Shown here one piece after another: positions 34,201 through 42,385 of a stretch of 64,000 bases of DNA. The position numbers were made by a program, and so were the translations under genes. The notes under the pieces are model-generated. The model worked only from the letters and a program-made list of their open reading frames with translations, ran no database searches and was not told the origin of the DNA. Numbering within the stretch: position 1 is the stretch's first letter; each line of letters opens with the position of its first letter. The stretch covers positions 69,686,001-69,750,000 of the forward strand of contig NC_068926.1 in assembly GCF_023091745.1 (NCBI RefSeq), given 5' to 3'. The DNA comes from Budorcas taxicolor. Its lineage: Eukaryota; Chordata; Mammalia; Artiodactyla; Bovidae.

Positions 34201-36578
34201 AATCAACTCCAAATAAAGGACTTCGAATAAGTATTAAGTCTGACTTACTGTTAAACAATAAGTTACACTCTCAAGTAGAAAATATAGATGAGTATCTTCT
34301 AAAACTTAAGGAATTACCTATTAAGTGAGACAAAAACACTGATGTATTCAATTAAACTTTTGTTCATTAAAAGACATTTTGCTCATTAAAAGATGATTTA
34401 AAGAAAGTGAAAGGACAATAAATAAACTTGGAGAAAGTAATCACAATATTTACACCTGACAATTAGTATTAAGAATACGTACATGTTCTACTACAATTAA
34501 AAACAATAATATAAAAAAGAATACATAAAGATCTACCTAGGGCTTCCCTGGTGAGTCAGTGGTAAAGAATCCTCCTGCCAATGCAGGAGGCATGGGTTCA
34601 ATCCCTGGTCTGGGAAGATCCCACATGCCATGTGGCAACTAAGTCCGTGCGCAACAACTCCTGAGCCGGTACTCCAGTGCCCAGGGACTGCAGCCGCTGA
34701 AGCCCACGTGCCCTGGAGACTGCGCTCCACAGCAAGAGAAACCGCCGCAGTGAGGAGCCCGCACTGCGCCTGGAGAGTGGCCCCTGCTCACCGCACCTAG
34801 GGAAAAGCCCACGCAGCAACCGAGACCCAGCACAGCCAAATGCAGATGAATACAGAAAAGGTTTAAAACTTCTAACTAATAAAGCAAAAAAAATGTGCAA
34901 GGAAGGTGCAAGGGTCATTAACACGAATTTCACAGAAAAAGCAACATGGCCAGTCATCACATGAAAATTATCAACATCGTTATTCATCAGGGAAACGCAG
35001 ATCAGAACCACGTGGGATATGCAGTTTTACCATCATCTGATTTGAAAAAATGAAAAGTCTGGTAATATCAAGTGCTGAAGATACGGATCCGCAGTATCTC
35101 TTATACATCACTGGTGGGAACGTGAGCTGGTAGGGCCACGCTGTTACCTCCTAAAGAAGGGCATCACGCACTCTGTAGCCCAGAAATCCCACTTTTAGGT
35201 ACTCCAGAGAATTCCTCTAAGTGTATAACAAGAAACATGCATAAGATCACTCCAAAGCAAAAACTTGGAAACAACGGAAACAATCCCAACGTACAGGATG
35301 AATCACTAGTATATTCACACAGTGCAGGATTCACAGTAGATGAAACACATGAACAGCAACATACAATATAGAGGCATCTTGGTAATATAACATCAAGTCT
35401 AAAAAAGCAAGTCCCAGAAGGTTATATGTATCATGACATTCTTTTTATGCTGAAAAACAAGTATCTAAAATACACAGAGACACACATACACACTCAAGAC
35501 TACACAAAGATGCAGTGAAATTGTACTGAAAGGAAAGCAAAGGGCTGATAAACCCAGGAGACCCGCCAGTGGCCACCTGAGAAGGGAGTGGATCGGTGAG
35601 TTTTCCTTGTGGTTACATGTAGATTTTGTCAGGATTCTACCTTCTGGTTAGGTGGGAAGGCTGCATTAATACAAGCAGGCCATGTAAGGGCCAACATACC
35701 AAGTATCAGGACTAATCCTCAGGTGTTTGCCTGAGGTCCAAAAAAGCAGCAGTACGCGCTGCTTAAGGCTTCAAAAAAGCAGCACAAGATGTGCTTTCAC
35801 ACACACATTAAAGGAAGAGTGACATTATAAAACACTTCAGGCAGAGAACATGAAAAATTGGAGGAAATGGGCAAGTTCCCAGAGAAGCATAAGGTAGCAA
35901 AACAGATGCAGGTCGGTGGAGCCTGCAAGATGCAGGGAGGGAAGGGTGAGGCGGGCGCCAGGCTGGGTTTGGGGGTTCAGCGGGTGGACACGCAGGAGGG
36001 GAAGCAGAGGGGCCGAGTGTGTCCCGACTGCTCCTCCCACGGGGCCCCGCAGGGACAACGCGGAGAACATGTACTACTTCTCCGAGCTGGCCCTGACGCT
36101 CAATGAGAGCGAGGAGGGGGTGGCGCCCACAGACAGCCGCCTGCGGCCGGACCAGCGGCTCATGGAGAAGGGCCACTGGGACGAGGCCAACACGGAGAAG
36201 CAGCGGCTGGAGGAGAAGCAGCGCGTCAACCGGCGCCGGCGGCTGGAGGCCTGCTCCCGGGGCTGCGGGGTGGACGAAGGTGAGCCGCGGGGAGAGGGGC
36301 GCGCGGGAGAGGGCCTCCCAGGGGCTGGGCGGAGCTGGGGGCATCCGGCGGCGGGGAGGGGGCCAGGGAGCGGCTTTCCGGGTGCAGCCTCGGAGGCAGG
36401 CCGCCCACGCCCGCGCCCGCCGTGCCGCCCAACAGAGAAGGAGGCCGAAGTGCACGTGCCGCTGTGGTTCGAGAAGAAGCTGGACCCGCTGACCGGGGAG
36501 ATGGCCTGCGTGTACAAGGGGGGCTACTGGGAGGCCAAGGAGAGGCAGGACTGGCACATGTGCCCCAACATCTTCTGA
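13030..36578 (+). CDS. OSBP2: OSBP2 (ORP4) 3' two-thirds, 12 exons, 5'-partial
   Basis: Oxysterol-binding protein 2 (ORP4) binds sterols and PI4P and works at ER contact sites through VAP proteins. It is known for roles in cell proliferation and sperm formation. Joining 13030-13286, 23671-23863, 24253-24367, 25415-25463, 25641-25787, 26499-26744, 28572-28692, 28943-29046, 29118-29213, 29294-29478, 36053-36279 and 36436-36578 keeps one open frame of about 627 residues ending in CPNIF-stop. All junctions are GT/AG and all phases match. Seen in order: acidic DDSGDDED, coiled-coil-like segments, an FFAT-type motif (EYFDAME), a complete ORD with the EQVSHHPP signature, and the C-terminal tail. The human protein is about 916 residues, so roughly 290 N-terminal residues including the PH domain lie left of the window. 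No frameshift or in-frame stop was seen. Paralogue OSBP is the alternative, but the ALQYEQEQRVHLEE segment and the C-terminus match OSBP2 as I recall it. Confidence 0.95.
16697..16866 (-). repeat. L1 3' UTR fragment, antisense
   Basis: aatttatttaattgaagtac followed by agttgatttaggatgttgca matches the antisense of a common artiodactyl/mammalian L1 3' end. Right border uncertain. Confidence 0.5.
20365..20465 (+). repeat. MIR-like fragment
   Basis: gcggtcttgggcaggtccct followed by cctcagtgcttgtgaggatg resembles the conserved MIR core. Strongly diverged; low certainty. Confidence 0.35.
20732..20887 (-). repeat. CHR-type SINE, internally shortened
   Basis: Antisense copy: tgaccagagatcaaacttgg (B box region) and ctggaccaccagagaagccc at the 5' end. 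Shorter than the copies at 8550 and 9508, lacking the middle of the body. Confidence 0.7.
23458..23531 (+). repeat. Bov-tA head fragment
   Basis: ggcttccgcggcggctcaga followed by cagtaaagcctctgcctg corresponds to the tRNA-derived start of a Bov-tA or CHR SINE. No BovA body follows. It lies about 140 bp upstream of the OSBP2 exon at 23671. Confidence 0.55.
23671..23863 (+). CDS. OSBP2: OSBP2 exon: ACRDFLELAEAH coiled-coil region
   Basis: Acceptor cccccgccag before 23671 and donor gtgagc at 23864; 193 nt, phase 0 in and 1 out. It encodes ACRDFLELAEAH, then ALQYEQEQRVHLEETVEQLA, a predicted coiled coil, then a Gly/Ala/Pro/Arg-rich linker (APGRAAGPRKGFSEG). The linker is much more GC-rich and divergent than the coiled coil. 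A 27-bp stretch of this linker (23803-23829) recurs exactly at 23866-23892, just inside the intron. The preceding intron, about 10.4 kb, is the longest complete one in the window. Confidence 0.94.
23803..23892 (+). repeat. 27-bp exact direct repeat across an OSBP2 splice donor
   Basis: The 27 bp at 23803-23829 (GAGCGCGCCC...CCCCGGGC, coding for part of the ERALRGAPG linker) recur exactly at 23866-23892, a period of 63 bp. The donor gtgagc at 23864 lies between the copies and overlaps the start of the second. The period equals 21 codons, so intron read-through stays in frame for a while. Confidence 0.93.
24253..24367 (+). CDS. OSBP2: OSBP2 exon carrying the FFAT motif
   Basis: Acceptor tgtgtctctag before 24253 and donor gtgggc at 24368; 115 nt, phase 1 in and 0-plus-2 out. 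It encodes GSLFTSKAEDSEDDDTEYFDAMEDAESF. The run of acidic residues followed by EYFDAME is an FFAT motif (consensus EFFDAxE with an acidic flank), which binds the MSP domain of VAPA/VAPB and tethers ORPs to the ER. The Tyr at motif position 2 is an accepted Phe substitute. The motif lies at about residues 167-173 of the visible protein. Confidence 0.94.
25415..25463 (+). CDS. OSBP2: OSBP2 small linker exon
   Basis: A 49-nt exon with acceptor tttcccacag and donor gtgagt at 25464. It completes a split Gly codon and adds sixteen codons (KTEAGTTGSMEWTTDN). It is a low-complexity linker between the FFAT exon and the ORD. It is called because it joins its neighbours in frame and because the human protein has a similar Ser/Thr/Gly-rich W-containing linker at this place. 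The sequence is the least conserved of the set, so exact borders rest on splice sites and phase. Confidence 0.88.
25641..25787 (+). CDS. OSBP2: OSBP2 exon: start of the ORD (lid region)
   Basis: Acceptor tctctggcag and donor gtaggg at 25788; 147 nt, 49 codons, phase 0 to 0. It encodes VLDGASLTPQ, then KVKRRVRIPDKPNYSLNLWS and IMKNCVGRELSKIPMP. This is the opening of the OSBP-related domain, whose N-terminal lid and first helices close over the bound sterol or PI4P. Confidence 0.95.
26499..26744 (+). CDS. OSBP2: OSBP2 exon: ORD core before the signature
   Basis: Acceptor tgcccacag and donor gtgagg at 26745; 246 nt, 82 codons, phase 0 to 0. It encodes VNFNEPLSMLQRLTEDLEYH, VEQMCLVAAFSVSSYSTT, then KPFNPMLGETFELDR, ending LCEQ. 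KPFNPMLGE is a strongly conserved ORP block in the lipid-binding barrel. The intron that follows interrupts the family signature EQVSHHPP between Gln and Val. Confidence 0.96.
28117..28138 (+). repeat. G22 homopolymer
   Basis: Twenty-two consecutive G in the OSBP2 intron between 26744 and 28572. Such runs can form G-quadruplexes on the non-template strand and are prone to length errors in sequencing. Confidence 0.95.
28572..28692 (+). CDS. OSBP2: OSBP2 exon: VSHHPP signature
   Basis: Acceptor ctggtctcag before 28572 and donor gtgagc at 28693; 121 nt, phase 0 in, 1 out. It encodes VSHHPPSAAHYVFSKHG and WQEITIASKFRGKYLSIMPL. The HH pair of EQVSHHPP contacts the phosphate of PI4P in ORD structures, so the lipid-exchange site is intact here. 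A 22-G run lies 434 bp upstream in the preceding intron. Confidence 0.96.
28943..29046 (+). CDS. OSBP2: OSBP2 exon: ORD beta-strands
   Basis: Acceptor ccggcttccag and donor gtcagg at 29047; 104 nt, phase 1 in, 0 out. It encodes GAIHLEFQASGNHYVWRKST and STVHNIIVGKLWIDQ, a near-invariant part of the ORD barrel in OSBP and OSBP2. Confidence 0.95.
29118..29213 (+). CDS. OSBP2: OSBP2 exon: ORD, GDIEIVNHKT block
   Basis: Acceptor cccggtccag and donor gtgagc at 29214; 96 nt, 32 codons, phase 0 to 0. It encodes TGDIEIVNHKTKDRCQLKFL and PYSYFSKEVARK. The intron before it is only 71 bp. Confidence 0.95.
29294..29478 (+). CDS. OSBP2: OSBP2 exon: ORD, SGSWDEQ block
   Basis: Acceptor gatgcccacag and donor gtgagt at 29479; 185 nt, phase 0 in, 2 out. 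It encodes VTGVVSDSQGKAHYVLSGSW, a Ser-rich insert (SSPSSPSSDGK) and LPAKLLWKKHPLP. SGSWDEQ is a typical ORD block. The Ser/Pro insert is also present in human OSBP2. The next intron (29479-36052) is 6.6 kb of mainly L1-derived DNA. Confidence 0.95.
30489..30632 (-). repeat. Bov-tA SINE, antisense
   Basis: Antisense BovA part (cagtccatgaaattctccag, ccttctccaggggatcttcc) followed by the antisense tRNA-like B box (gggatcaaacccaggtctcc) and head (taagccaccagggaaggcc). Inserted in L1-derived sequence. Confidence 0.85.
32022..32230 (+). repeat. Bov-tA SINE
   Basis: gcatctgcctgcaatgtgcg, the B box ctgggttcgatccctgggtt, then the full BovA body to gagtcggacaccactgagcg. The extreme 5' head is degraded. 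Confidence 0.9.
33667..33880 (+). repeat. Bov-tA SINE with a 30-bp flanking direct repeat
   Basis: tttcccggtggctcagcggt head, then ttgggaagatcccctggagg and the BovA body to gagtgacttagcacaca. It is flanked by a 30-bp direct repeat, 33635-33664 and 33883-33912, with three mismatches (agagtcag at the start, aaaatccca near the end), which reads as a target-site duplication in the L1 host. Confidence 0.88.
34541..34864 (+). repeat. CHR-type SINE
   Basis: Sense copy: gggcttccctggtgagtcag, gcatgggttcaatccctggt, then the CHR body with repeated cgcaacaactcctgagcc and ccacagcaagagaaaccgcc units, ending cagcacagccaaatgcagat. Confidence 0.87.
36053..36279 (+). CDS. OSBP2: OSBP2 penultimate exon
   Basis: Acceptor ggccccgcag before 36053 and donor gtgagc at 36280; 227 nt, phase 2 in, 1 out. 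It encodes NAENMYYFSELALTLN, then APTDSRLRPDQRLMEKG, then a basic helix EKQRLEEKQRVNRRRRLEA. The DSRLRPDQR block is diagnostic of the ORD C-terminal end. The exon returns to high GC after the AT-rich L1 intron. Confidence 0.95.
36436..36578 (+). CDS. OSBP2: OSBP2 last coding exon and stop
   Basis: Acceptor gcccaacag before 36436; 143 nt, phase 1 in, ending in TGA at 36576-36578. It encodes EKEAEVHVPLWFEKKLDPLT and ends WHMCPNIF, the known C-terminus of OSBP2. The intron before it (36280-36435) is only 156 bp. Confidence 0.96.
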
Positions 36579-37870
36579 GCGCCGCCCCGCCTCCGGTTGC
36601 ACGCGCTCAGTTCAGTGCTCCCTGGCCCTCCCCTCCCACCGTTCCCTTCTGTTCTTAATAACACTTTTTGGGGTTCTCACCTTGGAAGGAGGACGTGCTG
36701 ACCCGGGTTCTCTCAAGCCCCCAGGTGCCCCGGGTCTCCCACCCGCCTTCACCATGGACTCGGGCCCGCTGGGGCCCCCAGCTCCAGTTCCCGCAACTCA
36801 GGCAGGCCGGTCCAGGCCCTGGGCTGCCTCAGTCACCAGCGCCCCCAGGGAGGAACCGGCCCCTCCCAGGGAGCCACTTCCCAGTTTTTTAGAAAAAAGT
36901 GATCTCCCATTTCTTTTCAGCCAAGATGTTCAGTAAATATTTTTAGTACAGCACTTAGCGGACCACTTCCTAAGTGTGCTTTCTTGCCACACAAGTGTCC
37001 TGGCAAGAGCCCCTTCTCTTTAAGACATCAGGAAGCCAGCCAGACCCTTTTGAGTCGGGAGCGCTGTGCAGCTCAATTAGCAAGGCCGGCTGTGTCTGAG
37101 CTGCGGGCCCGCCGGAAGCCCAGGACCCCCAGAGGAAGGAGCCAGGAGAGCAGAGTCTCTGGAGCTGCAGCCGCGCCCACGGCTGCGGAGGGGCCCTCAG
37201 GGGCCGCTGTGGAGCCCGGGCACCTGGGCTGCTCCGCGCCCCGAGGCGCTTCCGCCGCAGAACCACGCCCGCATCAGCAATAAGAACTGAGCCTCCGCCC
37301 GGCCTGGGCTGGTGGCCGGGGCACCCGAGAACCCAGCGTCCCGCCTCCGGGGTACCCCATCTCAGCGCCCCTGAGCTCTTTACTTGCCTGATTTATATGT
37401 ATGAGGTATAAATATATATAAAATAGCTATTTTGCTTAAATTTCTATGTATGTAGAAGTGAAAAAATGATGAAGACAGGGTGCTCCTGTCTGAGTTTGGC
37501 CTTCCTGTCAGCTATGCCCTACCCTCTCCTCAAGCCCCCTTCCAGCGGCTTCTACCAACCACTGGGCGGGGGGACTGGACCACGGCGGCCCTTTCCCAGC
37601 CCCTCAGAACTCCGATTCCAACCTGTCACACCTCGGTTTGGTCCTAAAAAGTCATCACAGGGTTTTACTTTCTACTCCAGGACTGGTTCTGTTTTTATAA
37701 AAATACAAAAGTGAAAACATGAACGTATGAAAGGCCTTAGGGTACCCACTGGAGGGCAGGCAGGCAGCCCTGCACAGACTGTGGCAGAGCTGTTCAGTGT
37801 TCCTCTTCTCAGAACTGTTTGTGAGTGAGCACCTTCTGACCAGTAATAAAGAAGCCTTGGATCTGGAGTT
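36579..37870 (+). other. OSBP2: OSBP2 3' untranslated region
   Basis: Unique sequence runs from the OSBP2 stop to the first good polyadenylation signal, about 1.3 kb. It holds no repeat I recognise and no meaningful ORF. It is GC-rich at first, with an AT-rich island at about 37380-37450 (repeated tatata/taaatat motifs). The end is set by the AATAAA at 37845 and is inferred. Confidence 0.7.
37845..37850 (+). terminator. OSBP2: AATAAA poly(A) signal, probable OSBP2
   Basis: First canonical hexamer downstream of the OSBP2 stop. It is followed by GT/CT-rich sequence after 37880 (tgcgtctgtccgtgactggg), which could be the downstream element. Cleavage would fall near 37865-37875. Confidence 0.65.
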
Positions 37871-38613
37871 TCCTGCGGCCCTGTCCCTGCGTCTGTCCGT
37901 GACTGGGTGGAGCGTGGCCGCCACAGGGGAACAGGCAGCGCCCACAGGGGCACAGGGGAGGAGCGGGGCTCTATGCTGCTTGGTGCCAGCACCAGGCGGT
38001 GGGAGGCTGGTCCGGATGGGGCGAGGGGGCAGAAGAGCTGGTGGGACAAGGCCCGGGGAAGAAGCTGCATGGGGCTGGCGCGGCACCCGGCAGGGTCACC
38101 GTTTGGCCCGGGGCCCAGGCAAGGCTCTCACCGCTCTCCACGGGAACACTGGTCCTGGTGAGTTCTAGGGCTGCTCGACAACCACTACCTGAGACACTCT
38201 GTTGCCCCAGGTTGCCAAGCAACTTGGATCACTAGCTCTTGGGACCCATCCAAGGGTGGCTGGTCTGGCAGTGGGTGGTGCTCCCACTGACGGCACTTCC
38301 AGGTGAGAGGGAGTCAGGCAGGGCACCACAAGGGTGAGAACCAGGCACCACCCATCTGTCACAGCCCCCTAGTGCTGTGGGATCCAAGACTGGCAACCAC
38401 ACACAGCACCCTCCTTTCCATCTGTGGGAGGCAGGCAGCAGGGAGTCGTGGCCAAGCTGCTGGAAGGGCAGCTCTCCCTGGAGAGAAGGGCAGGGGTGAG
38501 ACAGCCCCAGGATGGCCTGACCAGGAGGCAGGAGAGGAGGATCTGCTAGGGGAGGGAAGAGACTCGAAGAACAGAATCTTCGTATGTCCAAATATGACAG
38601 CAGCACGTAAGAG
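37871..38613. other. Intergenic unique sequence after OSBP2
   Basis: GC-rich, apparently single-copy DNA between the proposed OSBP2 poly(A) site and a BovA SINE. Open frames up to about 145 codons occur but show no family resemblance. I see no gene here. Confidence 0.6.
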
Positions 38614-38746
38614 CTGGTGGTGGTGGTTCAGCTGCTCAGCCGTGTCTGACTCTTGAGGCCCCGTGGACTGCAGCCCACCAGGCTCCTCTGTCCACGGGAT
38701 TCTCCAGGCAAGAGAACCGGATGGGCTGCCATCTCCTTCTCCAACA
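38614..38746 (-). repeat. BovA-type SINE, antisense
   Basis: ggttcagctgctcagccgtg, ctgactcttgaggccccgtg, gactgcagcccaccaggctc, ccatctccttctccaac: the antisense BovA monomer. Confidence 0.85.
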
Positions 38747-40445
38747 TACACAAAAGCTAGCTACATACAGAAAACGGACACTCCAAACTGGTAAGCACAT
38801 GCCCAAGCTGGTTTTACACAGAAATGCAAGAATGGGGCAAAATCGTTAAGTTTTCAGTTGTAAATCATTCACTATACCAACCAGTTCAAGAAGGACTTCT
38901 TCTGGATGGTAGACTAGGTGCCTGGATAATCTTTTGTGGAAAACTAGACATGTAGGGTAAAATTCTAAAACACCTTGAAGGTATCCATGAGCTGAAAGAA
39001 GTATAAGGAATCCTCAGGCCAAGAACTAAGTGGGTGTGGAAACCCGGGGAGATCAGAGCTCTAAAGCCTGCTTCTCACAGCCATTTACTGACGCCACTGA
39101 GCCTAAGTTTTCACTGCCTCAAATGACCCGCCTGATACAGGGCATCCAGTAGGAGATATTCTTCCTAAAGCTTGGCCTCCACAGGGCTATACCTTCAATA
39201 TGATGGGGAATCAATAATTTCTACAAAAGCAAGGAAAATTGCTTGTCTTAAAGGTTAGTCGTAAGCAAAGCAGGAAAAAGAATCTAAGGATGTACAATCA
39301 GGAGTAGACTCTCACTTGGCTTCACAGCCCAAATGCTATCAGGATGAGCCAGGAAAACTTCTAGTAGAGAATACGGCATGCTCCCAACTGGCAATGTCCT
39401 CAGTCACAGGAGAGAAGCAAATCCTCTCTAGAGGCTCTCTCCTTCATTCCAGGCCTCATGGAACCCCAGACGTAAAACTGCAAGGCAAATGAGCAGCTCA
39501 CAGTATTAACAGCTCCAAACACACAAGGAAATACAACCACAAACAGGTATAAGCAATGGCCTACAAAAATAACAGCAGAATCAGAAATAACAAAACTCCT
39601 CCGGATAGTGAAACTAACGAGACACAATAACATGTTTAATGTGTTTCTAGAAACAGGTGGCTTGAAAATGAAGTCAGAAGCATTCAAAAATACTAAAGAA
39701 CTTACAAAAGTTATTAAAAATTACTAAAAAAAATGATTAATTTTGTAACAGACTACACACAGAATATTAATGACATGGAAGTGTGATCTGTGCAAAGTGT
39801 CCAGAAAACAACACAGATGCACAAAGAGGTGAAAAGCACGAGACCTGGAGGAGAAAGAGGAAATGCACCATGTGTGTCTAATCAAAATGCAGCGGAAGCA
39901 CTCTGCTAATGACCAAAAAGATCAGCTCTTTAACAAGAAACCCCAATATACAATACAGAGAGTCAATTCCAACAGGTCCCAGTCAGAAGAAATACAAAGA
40001 CATCCACAGCTATTATATATTAATATATATATAATATAAAATGTATATAAATTGCAAAACCTTTAAAACAAGATTTTAAAAGGACCCAAATTTGGGTGGG
40101 GGACACCCTGAGCGAGCACTGATCAGCGTTTACTTCTGACCACCAGAGAGAGCCAAGAGAGCCAGAAAACAATGAAGTGACTGCTCCAAAGTAGAGGGGA
40201 AAATGTTAGTATTCCCAGTGAAAATATATTTCAGGAACCGAAGGAAAATAAAGACATTAGCAAAACATCTTATTGAATCAATATAAAATGGCTTATAGAG
40301 TTAGACTTTGATGAGTTAAGTACTATGTAAAACATATACAAAAATAGGAATATTACATTTCTAAAATACAGGAAGAACACTGTATGTGGGGAAGAAAATT
40401 TCAGTTAATCAAAAGGAAAGAAGAGGAAAAAGAAATGTAGATAAG
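38747..40445 (+). repeat. AT-rich sequence, probably old L1 5' part
   Basis: A-rich sequence without usable ORFs. Fragments such as gccaggaaaacttctagtagag and catggaaccccagacg hint at an old L1/HAL1 5' half, but I cannot be sure. An (AT)-rich simple repeat lies at about 40012-40055. It may be the left half of the old L1 split by the younger one at 40446. Confidence 0.35.
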
Positions 40446-42385
40446 GTGGAATAACAATGAATATGGTAAAGTTGCAGGATATAAAATTAACACACAGAAG
40501 TTCCTTGCATTCCTATACACTAACAATCAAAAATCAGAAAGCGAAATTAAGGAAACAACCCCATTCACCACTGCAATGGAAAGAATAAAATACTCAGGAA
40601 TAAATTTACCTAAAGAAACAAAAGACCTGTATGTAGAAAACTATAAAACACTGATGAAAGAAATAAAAAAAAGACACAAATATATGGAGAAATATATCAT
40701 GTTTGTGGATTGGAAGAATCAACATAGTGAAAATAAGTATACTACCTAAAATCTATACATTCAATGCAATCTCTATCAAACTACCAATGGCATTTTTCAC
40801 AGAACTAGAAGAAATAATTTCACAATTTGTATGGAAACACAAAAGACCTCAAATAGCCAAAGTATCTTGAAAAAGATGAACGGAACTGGAGGAATCAACC
40901 TTCCTGACTTCAGACTATACTACAAAGCTACAGTCATCAGGACAGTATGGTACTGTCACAAAGACAGAAATATAGATCAGTGGAACAAAACAAAGTCTAG
41001 AGATAAATCCACGCACCTATGGACACCTTATCTTTGACAAAGGAGGCAAAAATATGCAATGGAGAAAACACAGTCTCCTCGACAAGTGGTGCTGGAAAAA
41101 CTGGTCAACTACACTCAAAAGAATGAAATTAGAACACTGTTCACACCATATACAAAAATAAACTCAAAATGGATTAAAGACCTAAATACAAGACCCCAGA
41201 AACTATAAAACTCTTAAAGGAAAACAGAGGCAGAACACTGACATAAATCACAGCAAGATTTTCTATGACCACCTCTCAGAGTAACGGAAATAAAAACAAA
41301 AGTAAACAAATAAGACCTAATCAAACTTAAAAGCTTTTGTACAATGAAGGAAACTATAAGGTGAAAAGACAGCCTTCAGAATGGGAGAAAATAATATCTC
41401 CAAAATATACAAGCAGCTCATGCAGCTCAATACCAGAAAAACAAACAACCCCATCAAAGGATGGACAGACATTTCTCTAAAGAAGACACACAGATGGCTA
41501 ATAAACACATGAAAAGATGCACAACATCACTCATTATCAGAGAAACGCAAATCAAAACCACAATGAGATATCACTTCATGCTGGTCAGAATGCCCATCAT
41601 CAAAAAGTCTACAAACAATAAATGCTGGAGAGGGGGTGGAGAAAAGGGAACCCTTTTTGCAACCCTTGGGAATGCAAACTGGTATGACCACGATGGAGAA
41701 CAGTGTGGAGATTCCTTAAAAAACTGGAAATAGAACTGCCATATGACCCACTGTATTTCCTCCCCAAGGAAACCAGAAATGAAAGACACGTGTACCTCAG
41801 TGTTCACTGCAACACCATTTACAATAGTGAGGACATGGGAGCAACCGAGACGTCTGTCGGAAGATAGACGGATAATGAAGTCGTGGTCCATACACAACGG
41901 AGTATTACTCAGCTGTAAAAAGGCAGGCACTTGAGGCAGTCCTAATGAGGTAGATGAAAGTGGAGCCTATTACAACAGAGTGAAGGAAGAAAGAGAGGGA
42001 CAAATACTGTATATTAACACACATATATGGAAGTTTTGGAAAGACAGTAACAATGATCCTGCATGCATGGCAGCAAAGGAGACGCGGATGCAAAGAACAG
42101 ACTTCTGGACACAGTGGGGGAAGGTGAGGGTGGGGCGATCTGAGAGAGTTGCCCTGGAACATCTATACGACCATATGTGAAACATGGCCAGTCCAAGCGG
42201 GACGCATGAGGCGGGGCAAAGCCAGTGCTCGGGGTCAGCCTGGAGGGGCAGGTGGGAAGGGGGGGGCATTCGGTATGGGGGGAAACGCATACCTGTGGCT
42301 GATTCATGCTGATGGATGGCAAAAACTATCACAATACTGTAAAGTCATTATCCTCCAATTAAAATAAATTTTAAAAATAATTACA
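40446..42385 (+). repeat. Younger bovine L1, 3' end (ORF2 tail plus 3' UTR)
   Basis: Well preserved L1 ORF2 C-terminal part: ggatataaaattaacacacag, cattcctatacactaacaatc, gaggaatcaaccttcctgac, then caatggagaaaacacagtct. It continues into the 3' UTR (ggagcctattacaacagagtg) and ends ccaattaaaataaatttt. Several stops break the frame (longest remnant 831-41037 region, 68 codons). Better preserved than its flanks, hence younger; 5'-truncated. Confidence 0.8.

Larger units (their letters stand above)
29790..35750 (+). repeat. Degenerate L1 ORF1/ORF2 body in an OSBP2 intron
   Basis: AT-rich, A-biased sequence with L1 ORF2-like phrases on +: gattgaaagtaaaagataaa with catgaaaacactaaccaaaa (31630-31680), aggtgaattctaccaagttt (33021), ggagttaca-type and cactggtgggaacgtgagct (35109). 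All frames are broken by stops. SINEs at 30489, 32022, 33667 and 34541 interrupt it. It may be more than one L1. Confidence 0.65.
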
